64,000 bases of DNA. It comes from Bacteroidales bacterium. Lineage in GTDB: Bacteria > Bacteroidota > Bacteroidia > Bacteroidales > P3. The translations under genes were made by a program, and so were the position numbers. Shown here in pieces: positions 54,172 through 62,184 of this stretch (the stretch's first letter is position 1; each line of letters opens with the position of its first letter). The stretch covers positions 310,001-374,000 of the forward strand of contig JAGBJI010000008.1 of assembly GCA_017934545.1 (NCBI GenBank), given 5' to 3'. The notes under the pieces were generated by a model, which saw nothing but the letters and a program-made list of their open reading frames with translations, was not told where the DNA came from and searched no databases.

Positions 54172-54660
54172 TTACTTTTGATTTTTGTCGTGATAAATCT
54201 TGCTTACAATTTTCCATTCTCCGTTCTCACTTTTTGCCAATGTGAACATATCGTCATAATCGGACAATTTGCTGAAATGAGATTCAATTCTGACAAATGC
54301 AATATCACCTGCAACGTTTAATTCTCTTAATTCGTAAGAAACTTCCTGCTCTCCCGTTTGTCCCAATGCTTCAAACAATGCACTGATAGGCACCGTTACG
54401 ATTTTGTTATCTTCAACCCAAGACATCGTTGCATCTTTAGTGAAGGCTTTTTCGCCTATTTCTTTACTGCCTTTACGTCCAGCTTCTGCGTAAAGTTCAA
54501 CGGCTTTCATAATTTCCGTTTTTTCTTGCTCTGTGTAATTCATCGCTGTTTTATTTTCTGTTTGTTCTGCTTTATTGTCCATACATTTTTCTTTTTTATC
54601 ACAATTACAAGCCGTAAATGCAACACAGAAAAACATCAGACATACAATTAATTTCTTCAT
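54172..54660 (-). CDS. NTF2-fold (DUF4440-like) lipoprotein
   Basis: The start is ATG 54660 (MKKLIVCLMFFCVAFTAC, a lipobox). The promoter box TAATTTTG at 54707-54714 lies above it, so the longer frame is not used. A charged linker precedes an NTF2-like domain (EKTEIMKAVELYAEAGRKGSKEIGEKAFTKDATMSWV) that ends GEWKIVSKIYHD, close to the end of the adjacent cytoplasmic copy. The pair looks like a duplication with one copy exported. Confidence 0.78.
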   Translation of the reverse strand: MKKLIVCLMFFCVAFTACNCDKKEKCMDNKAEQTENKTAMNYTEQEKTEIMKAVELYAEAGRKGSKEIGEKAFTKDATMSWVEDNKIVTVPISALFEALGQTGEQEVSYELRELNVAGDIAFVRIESHFSKLSDYDDMFTLAKSENGEWKIVSKIYHDKNQK

Positions 54661-54844
54661 TTTCTTTATTTGTTTATTTTGTTTAACAATTAAATTTTTC
54701 ACTTTGCAAAATTACAACCGTTTAATGAAGTATAATTGGCAAAAAAGTCCAAGTTATTTGCTTTTGAAGTCCAAAAACGATGATAAACTCACAAAAACAT
54801 ATAACAATATTGCTTTTCATCGTTACATTTTGAGATATTAATCC

Positions 54845-55035
54845 TGCCATTTCTCTCCTGATTTCCGTTAAAAGTGACATTGTTTTTGCCACTTGCGATA
54901 AGAGTATGAAAAATACCCCCTCTTTTTAGTAAAAATACCGGGTATTTTTGGCAAAAATACCCCCTTTTTTCTGAACTCTTTCCGCAAGTGGCAAAAAAGA
55001 GATGTGTTTTGGCAGTTTTTATTTGAGAAAAGGCA
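54845..55035. repeat. TAAAAATACCCCC phased-module element, copy 2
   Basis: AAAAATAC modules with cores CCCC, CGGG and CCCC stand 22 bp apart (about 54909, 54931, 54953). TGCC starts at 54845 and 54887 (2 x 21 bp). GGCA starts at 54990, 55011 and 55032 (21 bp steps). The inner flank CCACTTGCG is on the left and CGCAAGTGG on the right. It lies between divergent genes. The rest of 54661-55265 holds only two promoters (54707-54714 minus; TATCTTTG at 55213-55220 plus). Confidence 0.85.
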
Positions 55036-55265
55036 GGATTTTGTTATACTGTTACATAAATAAATCCGAAATTTATTTCAACGAATTGCAGAGCTCAGAT
55101 TATAATACAAGATTATGTTAAACTTCTTTCGTAGTTTGTTAAAAGAAAATATCACAATAAAAATCTTTTGGTTAGAAATATGTTACTGTTATAAGGAATG
55201 GAAATAATTATTTATCTTTGCAACTTAATAAACAGTAATTAAGGAACAATAAAGACAAGAGAATT

Positions 55266-55889
55266 ATGGTTGATGCACAGTATTGTTTTGACAGATTGAA
55301 AAAAAGTTACATTCTTACCTTTGCTACGGTTGATAAAGAGCAAAATCCGCAGGTCAGATACATATCTGCCGTTCATTGGGAGCAAAATGAGATGTATTTT
55401 TACACGGCACGAGGAAAGAATTTCTGTTCGCAGTTATTGGAAAACGGAAAAGTGCAGATTATTTGCTACACTCAAAACAAAGAAATGATACGTTTGTCCG
55501 CCAAAGCAGAAAAAGCCTCAGATGAGGAGCAGTCAAAAATCAAAGATATTATATTTGAAGAGCAGCCGTACTTGATTAATGTTTATCCGGGGCAAACACG
55601 CGAGATTGGAATAATATTTCATATCAAGGACTGCACTATTGAGTATTTCAATTTGGGAGTTCATCCTATCCACCGCTTATATTTTGACATCGGAAAGGCA
55701 AGACACAAGAGTAAAGGCTTTTATATAACCGACGAATGTATTGCTTGCGGAACCTGTCAGGCATGTTGTCCGCAGGAAGTGATAAATGCAGGTGATATTT
55801 ACTCCATTGACCAAGACCATTGTCTGCATTGCGGTAATTGTTACGAACATTGTCCTAACGATGCCATAAGAAATTTGGATAAAGAGTAA
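55266..55889 (+). CDS. pyridoxamine-oxidase-like flavin domain fused to a 2x4Fe-4S ferredoxin
   Basis: Residues 1-~140 form a split-barrel flavin-binding domain (ILTFATVDKEQNPQVRYISAVHWEQNEMYFYTA). Residues ~153-200 form a bacterial ferredoxin with CIACGTCQACCPQE and CLHCGNCYEHCPND, two C-x2-C-x2-C-x3-C sets for two 4Fe-4S clusters. The fusion would pass electrons between flavin and ferredoxin-type partners. The reaction is unknown. It precedes the MDR oxidoreductase by 38 bases and shares its direction. Confidence 0.85.
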   Translation: MVDAQYCFDRLKKSYILTFATVDKEQNPQVRYISAVHWEQNEMYFYTARGKNFCSQLLENGKVQIICYTQNKEMIRLSAKAEKASDEEQSKIKDIIFEEQPYLINVYPGQTREIGIIFHIKDCTIEYFNLGVHPIHRLYFDIGKARHKSKGFYITDECIACGTCQACCPQEVINAGDIYSIDQDHCLHCGNCYEHCPNDAIRNLDKE

Positions 55890-55927
55890 TTACGAAGTAA
55901 TAATATCTGATTAAAAATTTACAGAAT

Positions 55928-56893
55928 ATGAAAGCAGTAGTTTTAGATAAGCCTTGCAAGGCGGAAGATATGATTTTAACAGAGGTAAGCGTTCCGAAAG
56001 TAAAGCAAGGTTGGATTTTGATACGCATAAAAGCCTTCGGGTTGAATCACAGCGAGGTAATACTAAGGCAGTTTGAGATTGAAAACGATTATATTCAAAA
56101 ACCGATAATCCCTGGTATAGAATGCGTGGGCGAAGTGGAAGAATCGTTGGAAAAAGATTTCGTAAAAGGCGACAAAGTTATGGCTTTGATGGGCGGAATG
56201 GGCAGAAGTTTCAACGGTTCTTACGCAGAATTTTGTTTAGTTCCCACTTCACATTGCTTTCATATCAAAAACACAACGTTATCTTGGACTTCGTTGGCGG
56301 CAGTGGGCGAAACATATTTCACGGCGTGGGGTTCGCTGTTTGAAAGCCTGAACTTACAACCGCAAGACCACTTATTAGTAAGAGGAAGTACCTCTACAGT
56401 GGGACAATCTGCCGTTCAGATAGCCTCAAAGTTAGGTTGCAGAGTAACGGCTGCGGCAAGAAATGACACGAAGTTTGATTTACTTAAATCCATCGGTGCA
56501 ACCGATTGCATAATTGACGATAAACCGCTGTCTACATCACTGAAAGAGGAAGACAAACCTACAAAAATATTGGAGTTGATAGGACCTAAAACTTTGATTG
56601 ATTCACTTCACGCCGTCAAAAAGGGAGGAATCGTTTGCAATACGGGAGTTTTGGGTGATGTTTTCACTCTTAGAGATTTTGAACCTATAAAATCAATTCC
56701 TAACGAGGTATTTCTGTCTGCCTTTTATTCCAATTATCCAACCCAACAGACAATTGACGGTATTTTTGCGTTTATTGACAAATATAATTTAACACCTTTG
56801 GTAAGCAAAATCTTTCCTTTTAAAGACATTTCTACTGCCCACTCAATTTTAGAGGCAGGAAAAAGCGGCGGAAAGATAGTTATAGAAATTTAA
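55928..56893 (+). CDS. zinc-independent MDR alcohol dehydrogenase / quinone reductase-like protein
   Basis: The 321-residue product has the medium-chain reductase fold. IPGIECVGEVEE, GDKVMALMGGMGRSFNGSYAEF and VRGSTSTVGQSAVQIASKLG, a NADPH-binding Gly-rich loop near 150, are visible. The catalytic-zinc Cys/His set is absent, as in quinone oxidoreductases. The substrate is unknown. It probably forms an operon with the flavin-ferredoxin gene. Confidence 0.85.
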   Translation: MKAVVLDKPCKAEDMILTEVSVPKVKQGWILIRIKAFGLNHSEVILRQFEIENDYIQKPIIPGIECVGEVEESLEKDFVKGDKVMALMGGMGRSFNGSYAEFCLVPTSHCFHIKNTTLSWTSLAAVGETYFTAWGSLFESLNLQPQDHLLVRGSTSTVGQSAVQIASKLGCRVTAAARNDTKFDLLKSIGATDCIIDDKPLSTSLKEEDKPTKILELIGPKTLIDSLHAVKKGGIVCNTGVLGDVFTLRDFEPIKSIPNEVFLSAFYSNYPTQQTIDGIFAFIDKYNLTPLVSKIFPFKDISTAHSILEAGKSGGKIVIEI

Positions 56894-56928
56894 TTTACAA
56901 GATATTGAACTGATATTAAAACTCACAA

Positions 56929-56993
56929 AATTAAAGTCCCACTTTAACAGAATAAAGTCCCACTTCAGTGAAATAAAGTGGGACTTTAATTTT
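56929..56993. repeat. AAAGTCCCACTTT phased element, copy 6
   Basis: This is the cleanest copy. Unit centres are at 56939, 56960 and 56981, exactly 21 bp apart, reading CCC, CCC, GGG, with AAAATT at the left and AATTTTTT at the right. It lies between convergent genes. Confidence 0.88.
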
Positions 56994-57045
56994 TTAAGAT
57001 GTGATATAAAAAAAATTCCGTTGCGGTATTGATTTTATGAAATCT

Positions 57046-57882
57046 CTACCAAGAGCGGGATCTTATCACAAGAGCAGGATTTTCAGGGTTTCCAATCATC
57101 GGTTGTGCCTTATCCATAGATGAAAGCGTATTCATATCTTGCTCATCTAATGAAAAATCAAAGACGTTTATGTTTTCCTCAATACGGTTCTTATTTACGG
57201 ATTTCGGAATTATGATAATACCGTTCTGTAATTGGAAACGGAGGATTATTTGTTGCGGAGTTTTGCCGTATTTTGCCGCAATAGTTTTGATTTCTTCACT
57301 TTCGTAAAAATCATTTATCCTTCCCTGCCCCAAAGGTGCGTAACCCATGTGTGCAACTTGCAATTCCGACATATATTTGTGGTTTTCCTTTTGCTGGGCA
57401 TAGATATTGGTTTCTATTTGATTGACTTGAGGAACGATTTTATTGTATTCTACCAAATCAATCAGCCTTGCAGCGTTGTAATTACTTACTCCGATAGCAC
57501 GGACCTTGCCTTCTGAATAAAGTTTTTCCAAATCCCGCCAAGCCTTGTAAGTATTGCCGAAAGGCCAGTGCAACAACACCAAATCCAAGTAATCAGTCTG
57601 CAAATCTTTCATTGATTGCAAAACGCTGTTGTAAGCATCTTCGTATTTTTTGAACCAAACCTTTGTAACAAGGAATAAATCCTCACGCTTTACATCACTG
57701 TTCTTTAAAGCCTTACCGATAAAGGCTTCATTGCCGTAAGCCTGCGCCGTGTCAATCATACGGTAGCCTGCCTGCAAAGCATAATTCACGGCATCAATAC
57801 ATTGTTTCTCGTCAGTGGAAAGGAATGTTCCTAATCCCAATTGCGGCATTTTTACGCCGTTATTTAATGTTATGTAATTCAT
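57046..57882 (-). CDS. aldo/keto reductase
   Basis: The 278-residue product has the AKR barrel. MIDTAQAYGNE gives the catalytic Asp and Tyr, VTKVWF the Lys, and LVLLHWPFG the His. IIIPKSVNKNRIEEN is the NADPH-binding loop. It is like 2,5-diketo-D-gluconate reductases of class AKR5. TATTTTTG at 57920-57927 is its promoter. The substrate cannot be told from sequence. Confidence 0.92.
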   Translation of the reverse strand: MNYITLNNGVKMPQLGLGTFLSTDEKQCIDAVNYALQAGYRMIDTAQAYGNEAFIGKALKNSDVKREDLFLVTKVWFKKYEDAYNSVLQSMKDLQTDYLDLVLLHWPFGNTYKAWRDLEKLYSEGKVRAIGVSNYNAARLIDLVEYNKIVPQVNQIETNIYAQQKENHKYMSELQVAHMGYAPLGQGRINDFYESEEIKTIAAKYGKTPQQIILRFQLQNGIIIIPKSVNKNRIEENINVFDFSLDEQDMNTLSSMDKAQPMIGNPENPALVIRSRSW

Positions 57883-58109
57883 TTCCGTTTATGTTTTATT
57901 AATTCCATACTTCTGTTTGCAAAAATAAGAAAAAGGCACAATATAACAATAAATTATGGCATTAAAAACACACTTTCAACACGTTACACTACAGTTTCAT
58001 TGTTTTAATTGTTTAACCTATTGCCTCAAAATCCAATTTTTCTGCATCAAATTACAATAAAAAGATGCATAAAATATAAAAATGATGCATTAAAATCATA
58101 TCTTACTTC

Positions 58110-58300
58110 TGCCTGATTACTTATTATTTCCGCTAATATCAATATTGTTTTTGCCACTTGTCGTTTTAATTGCAAAAATACCCCCTCTTTTTAGTAAAAA
58201 TACCGGGTCTTTTTGGTAAAAATACCCCCTTTTTTCTAACCTCTTTCCGAAAGTGGCAAAATCCTTTTATAATTTGGCGGTATTCTTTAAGAAAGTGGCA
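58110..58300. repeat. TAAAAATACCCCC phased-module element, copy 3
   Basis: AAAAATAC modules with cores CCCC, CGGG and CCCC stand 22 bp apart (58174-58222). TGCC starts at 58110 and 58152 (2 x 21 bp). GGCA, GGCG and GGCA start at 58255, 58276 and 58297 (21 bp steps). It lies between tandem minus-strand genes. The remaining part of 57930-58359 is AT-rich without other features. Confidence 0.85.
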
Positions 58301-58359
58301 GTAATTATTTGTGATAATACAATGAGATTTTCAGAAGTAAAAAACGGTAAAATATGGAT

Positions 58360-58902
58360 TTAAAATCTAAAGTTAGCGGAAAAACCTAAAAAACCGCCTC
58401 TTTGCGTCGGAACTATGTAGGGATTGACGTTCATAGAGATGTCTTCGCTCAAATCAAAACTGAAAAGATGCCCGTAAACATAGGCGTCAAGGATTTGTAT
58501 TGCATAAAAAGCCGCTCCGATTATAAGGCTGAGCTGAAAATTGCTCTTGTAAGCGTTGTAAAGGTTGTAAATGCCGTCATCGGTGTACGAAGCATAGTCT
58601 TCAAGCAAGGCCGAGGTGTTGCCGTTTATGCGGTTGTAATATTCGTCTTTGAATTTTTCTTTGTTCTTTCCGTTAGTCACGGCAAAATATGTTACACTCG
58701 CCGCAACGCTATATATTACAGGTACTTTCCACGCTTGTTTGTTGTAAACCTGCCCCGCTCCAGGCAGAACAACCGACAGCAATGTCGCCTTCTTGGGCGA
58801 ATGTACGGGCTTTTGAACAACAAAAACCGAATCATTTTGCGAAAACAATCCTATGGATAATGTAAGAGATAATATAAAAATATATATAGGATTGATTTTC
58901 AT
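58360..58902 (-). CDS. DUF5683 membrane protein of the parAB cluster
   Basis: The 180-residue product has a signal peptide (cut near GLFSQ), then KKATLLSVVLPGAGQVYNKQAWKVPVIY, the DUF5683 signature with its PGxGQ-Y motif, and about two more hydrophobic segments. It follows parB by six bases, as usual in Bacteroidota, where dapB and lepB normally come next. Here the run ends instead, at 58360. Function is unknown; the place in the cluster hints at the envelope or division. Confidence 0.85.
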   Translation of the reverse strand: MKINPIYIFILSLTLSIGLFSQNDSVFVVQKPVHSPKKATLLSVVLPGAGQVYNKQAWKVPVIYSVAASVTYFAVTNGKNKEKFKDEYYNRINGNTSALLEDYASYTDDGIYNLYNAYKSNFQLSLIIGAAFYAIQILDAYVYGHLFSFDLSEDISMNVNPYIVPTQRGGFLGFSANFRF

Positions 58903-58908
58903 GTTGTT

Positions 58909-59802
58909 TTACTGTTTTGTATTCAGCAATTCAACTATCCTTTCAAACTCTTTGTCGTTCCTAAAAGATATGGTTATCGTTCCTTTGCCGCGTTTGGAAC
59001 GTTTTATCTGTATCTGCGTGTCCAAATGCAGTGAAAGTGATTTTTGGAACGTAGAATGCATTTCGGGCAAAGGTCTTTCTTCTTTCGGCTTTGTTTCGTT
59101 TTGAGGTGATTTGTAATGTTTTACCAACGCTTCAACCTGTCTTACCGACAAGTTGTCCTTAATTATTTTACGTAAAATGAAAATCTGGTCTTTTTCGTTG
59201 TCAATGTTGATTATTGCACGGGCATGTCCCATGGATATTTCGTCGTTGCGTATTGACAACTGCACCTCTGCAGGAAGATTAAGTAACCGTACGTAATTGG
59301 CTATTGCCGAACGGCTTTTACCTATTTTGTTTCCCAATTCTTCCTGTGTCAAACCGCTTTGTTCCAACAGGGCTTTTAATGACAGGGCTATCTCTATGGC
59401 GTTAAGGTCTTCGCGTTGTATGTTCTCTATCAACGCCATCTGCATGGCAGATTGGTCGGTTACAATGCGTATGTAGACAGGTATTTGCTCCAAACCCGCC
59501 ATCTTGCTTGCACGGTAACGCCTTTCACCTGCTATTATACGGTATTTATCTCCGTGTTTGTTGACCGTAATAGGCACTATTACACCTTGCTCTTTAATAC
59601 TTTGAGCCAATTCCTCCATCGCTTGTTGATTAAACTCCTTGCGGGGCTGGTCGGGGTTAGGCTCTATATCTTTCAGACTTATGTTTGCTATTTCCGCATT
59701 AACCTCCGAAGTCATTTTGTGCCTTACCACAGGATTTTGTTCAATGTTACCCAACAATGCTTCAAGGCCTTTGCCCAATGCAGGTGATTTTTGCTTTGCC
59801 AT
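58909..59802 (-). CDS. parB: chromosome partitioning protein ParB
   Basis: The 297-residue product has IEPNPDQPRKEF and KEQGVIVPITV at the start, then GERRYRASKMAGL (the CTP-binding/arginine box). The helix-turn-helix GLTQEELGNKIGKSRSAIANYVRLLNL binds parS. A linker and a C-terminal dimer domain (KGTITISFRNDKEFERIVELL) complete it. With ParA it moves newly copied origins. No perfect parS (TGTTTCACGTGAAACA) is visible in the window. It is five bases from parA. Confidence 0.95.
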   Translation of the reverse strand: MAKQKSPALGKGLEALLGNIEQNPVVRHKMTSEVNAEIANISLKDIEPNPDQPRKEFNQQAMEELAQSIKEQGVIVPITVNKHGDKYRIIAGERRYRASKMAGLEQIPVYIRIVTDQSAMQMALIENIQREDLNAIEIALSLKALLEQSGLTQEELGNKIGKSRSAIANYVRLLNLPAEVQLSIRNDEISMGHARAIINIDNEKDQIFILRKIIKDNLSVRQVEALVKHYKSPQNETKPKEERPLPEMHSTFQKSLSLHLDTQIQIKRSKRGKGTITISFRNDKEFERIVELLNTKQ

Positions 59803-59807
59803 AGTGC

Positions 59808-60587
59808 TTATTGATTGTTTTGTGATGGTTCCCTGTTTATAATTTCTTCCGCCAAATTCATATAATTGACCGCTCCTGTTGACGAAGCGTCGTACATAAC
59901 GGCACTCATGCCGTGCGAAGGTGCTTCGGCAAGTTTGACGTTGTTGTATATTATCGTGTCAAAAACCAATTGTTTTAAATGGCGGCGTACATCTTCCGCC
60001 ACTTGTTTGTTAAGCCTCAAACGCGTGTCAAACATTGTAAGCAATATTCCCTCAATATCCAACGACGTGTTCAGACTGTTCTGTACTATTTTAATGGTAT
60101 TCAACAATTTACCCAAACCTTCCAATGCAAAATACTGACATTGCACGGGTATTATCACGCTTGTTGCCGCCGCAAAGGCATTGATAGTCACCAAACCCAA
60201 CGACGGAGAACAGTCAATGATTATATAATCGTAATCATCTTTAATCGGCTCAATGAGTTTTTTCATCTTAAACTCACGCTGTTCGGCCTTGGTCAGCTCC
60301 ACTTCCGCTCCCACAAGGTCAATGCGCGCAGGCAACAGATAAAGGTTGGGCGTAGAGGTTTCCACTATTGTTTCCCTTGCCTGTACGGAGCCTATCAAAC
60401 ACTCGTAAATGCTTTTTTCCAAGTTGTCGGGCTGAATACCGAGTCCTGAAGACGCATTTGCTTGAGGGTCAGCGTCAATAAGCAAAGTTTTTCTTTCCAT
60501 TATAGCGAGAGAAGCGGCCAAATTAATAGCCGTAGTTGTCTTGCCTACACCGCCTTTTTGGTTTGCTATCGCTATTATTTTAATCAT
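59808..60587 (-). CDS. parA: chromosome partitioning ATPase ParA
   Basis: The 259-residue product is of the Soj type, with no N-terminal DNA-binding extension. The deviant Walker A, KGGVGKTT, is at residues 11-18, the switch region reads [15 protein letters not shown], and [20 protein letters not shown] is typical of chromosomal ParA. It forms ATP-dependent dimers on the nucleoid and is released by ParB. It begins a parA-parB-DUF5683 transcript. Confidence 0.95.
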   Translation of the reverse strand: MIKIIAIANQKGGVGKTTTAINLAASLAIMERKTLLIDADPQANASSGLGIQPDNLEKSIYECLIGSVQARETIVETSTPNLYLLPARIDLVGAEVELTKAEQREFKMKKLIEPIKDDYDYIIIDCSPSLGLVTINAFAAATSVIIPVQCQYFALEGLGKLLNTIKIVQNSLNTSLDIEGILLTMFDTRLRLNKQVAEDVRRHLKQLVFDTIIYNNVKLAEAPSHGMSAVMYDASSTGAVNYMNLAEEIINREPSQNNQ

Positions 60588-60609
60588 TAGTTATGATTTT
60601 TTACGGATT

Positions 60610-60936
60610 TCAATATTTGAATTCGCTGTCTGTATCAAATTCTTCTGCTCTCAAACCGTCTACCTCTTGTTTCAATTCAACTCCCGTGCGAATGTATTCA
60701 ATCATATTGTTGAGCATATTGCTGAATTTGTCGTAATCCTCTTTGTAAAGGAATATTTTGTGTTTGTCGTAATCAAACGAGCCGTCGGACGAATTGAAAA
60801 CTTTTTTGCTTTCCGTGATTACAAGATATTTTTCTTTATTTTTAGTTTGCTTAACGTCAAAGAAATAGGTTCTTTTACCTGCTTTAACTGATTTGGAATA
60901 CACTTCTTCTTTAAAAAAATCCTCTCTTCTTTCCAT
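60610..60936 (-). CDS. DUF3276 / PUR-alpha-like nucleic-acid-binding protein
   Basis: I start at ATG 60936 (MERREDFFKEEVYSKSVKAG); the TTG start further up lies inside the promoter box TATCTTTG (60961-60968). The 108-residue product has VKAGKRTYFFDVKQTKNKEKYLVITESKK and KHKIFLYKEDYDKFSNML, the DUF3276 pattern related to the PUR repeat, which binds single-stranded DNA or RNA. It lies just upstream of parA in the same direction. Confidence 0.85.
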   Translation of the reverse strand: MERREDFFKEEVYSKSVKAGKRTYFFDVKQTKNKEKYLVITESKKVFNSSDGSFDYDKHKIFLYKEDYDKFSNMLNNMIEYIRTGVELKQEVDGLRAEEFDTDSEFKY

Positions 60937-60960
60937 TTCGTATTGTTTTAAATTAAATTG

Positions 60961-60968
60961 CAAAGATA
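60961..60968 (-). promoter_or_regulatory. -7 promoter box for the PUR-type gene
   Basis: TATCTTTG on the minus strand, 24 bases before ATG 60936. It fixes that start. Confidence 0.65.
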
Positions 60969-61129
60969 CAAAAAAAAATTATAATACATAGACCTCACGT
61001 CTGAATATAAAATAATTTTCACTTCTTTTCCTCCTGTTTCTTATGTGTCAACATCTTAAACCGTTTAATTAACATCTTAATTCATGCAAAAAACCGCCGC
61101 ACACCAACCGTATTTCTTTACAATATAAC

Positions 61130-61395
61130 CGAATTTCACAATAACCAATTTTAAACAATATTAATCACTGTTTTTTAATAATTTAAATACTATTATATAA
61201 TTTTTAAAATTATATAAATAACAAATAATCACTGTTTAATAACATTTTAACTTATTATAAAATAATCTTTAAATTCATTTAAACAATATTAAAAACTTGT
61301 TTTATAATATTTTAATCACAATCAAATAATATTTAAAATTATTTAAACCTATTTTTATTCTGTTTAACAATATTTTAATCACCTATAAATACTCT
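61130..61395. other. very AT-rich stretch beside parAB, possible origin-type region
   Basis: About 265 bases are nearly pure A/T, rich in TTTAAA, AATATT and ATTATA. AATCAC recurs at 61163, 61227, 61314 and 61377, each after TTTTAAT or ATAAT, and AACAATATT recurs three times. No DnaA box of the form TTATCCACA is seen, so origin function is a suggestion from base content and the parAB neighbourhood only. There is no coding frame of note; the stretch from 61400 to 61600 is C-rich on this strand and also lacks a gene. Confidence 0.4.
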
Positions 61396-61598
61396 GAATA
61401 ACCACTATCCTATTACTTTTCATCATCACCGTTCTTCGTTTTATTTCCTCCGCCACACCCCCGTGTTTTCACCAAACAATCCCTCATCATCTTCCTGTCC
61501 TGTTTGATTCCAATCCTGCCACACTCTGTTCCCGCCGTTTTTTCATTTTCTCGCCTCTCTGCCCCGTCTGATTCCCACATTTTCTCCCCTTTTTCACT

Positions 61599-61787
61599 GC
61601 CCTGCCGCATAATGCCGCTGCCCAACGGCGTTACGTCGCCGCCCTTTCAGAAAAGAATCTTAAAAAAATCACATTTTTTCACTGAAAAAAACTATTTTTT
61701 TGAGGCAAAAAATCAGATTTTTTTGTGTTTACTTTCAGAAGGGGCAAAAAACAATTGCCGTAGGGCGAAATTTTATTACGAAAGGGC
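61599..61787. repeat. GCCC/TCTGAT phased-module element, copy 3
   Basis: GCCC starts at 61599, 61620 and 61641 (21 bp steps). Cores TCACAT, ACTATT and TCAGAT start at 61669, 61691 and 61713 (22 bp). GGGC starts at 61742, 61763 and 61784 (21 bp). The left core has changed, yet the phase is intact. It lies between divergent genes. Confidence 0.83.
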
Positions 61788-61863
61788 GGAAATTAAGCGA
61801 TGTTGAACGGCAATAAAAAACGAAAAAGGCAGGCGATTTTTTGGCGGATTAAAAATAAATTTG

Positions 61864-61871
61864 TATTTTTG
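61864..61871 (+). promoter_or_regulatory. -7 promoter box for the exported protein at 62.2 kb
   Basis: TATTTTTG, giving a leader of about 310 bases before ATG 62185. The leader holds the short frame at 61914 and a hairpin at 62006. Confidence 0.5.
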
Positions 61872-61913
61872 CAGCGATAAAATGTAAAATTGATTGTTAA
61901 CAAAACTCATTTT

Positions 61914-62009
61914 ATGAAAAATAAAAATACCATATTATCTCTTAGTTATTCATTTTGTGTGGATTATATCTTTGTTTTGGGTAAAAACAATTTGCTGATG
62001 TTTTAGCAT
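61914..62009 (+). CDS. possible 31-codon leader peptide
   Basis: ATG 61914 opens a frame of 31 codons, rich in Leu, Ser and Phe, ending just as the hairpin at 62006-62044 begins. Position between promoter and hairpin fits a leader peptide. No ribosome-binding site is evident and the frame could be chance. Confidence 0.25.
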
Positions 62010-62044
62010 CTTGCAACCCCAAAAGTTTTTTCCCTGCAAGGTGC
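62006..62044 (+). promoter_or_regulatory. hairpin in the leader of the 62.2 kb gene
   Basis: GCATCTTGCA (62006-62015) pairs with TGCAAGGTGC (62035-62044), ten pairs with one G-U, around a 19-base loop with a T run. Its place in a long leader suggests attenuation or RNA protection. Confidence 0.45.
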
Positions 62045-62184
62045 GAGTGATAAATTTCTTTCTTTTATTAATCAAAAGAAATATTTTTATTGCGAAAAAT
62101 TTATTCAATAGTTTTATTTGAGGAAAAAACGCAGACAAAGAAAAGATTTTAAACAATTAATAACACAATAAAAATTAATTTATT

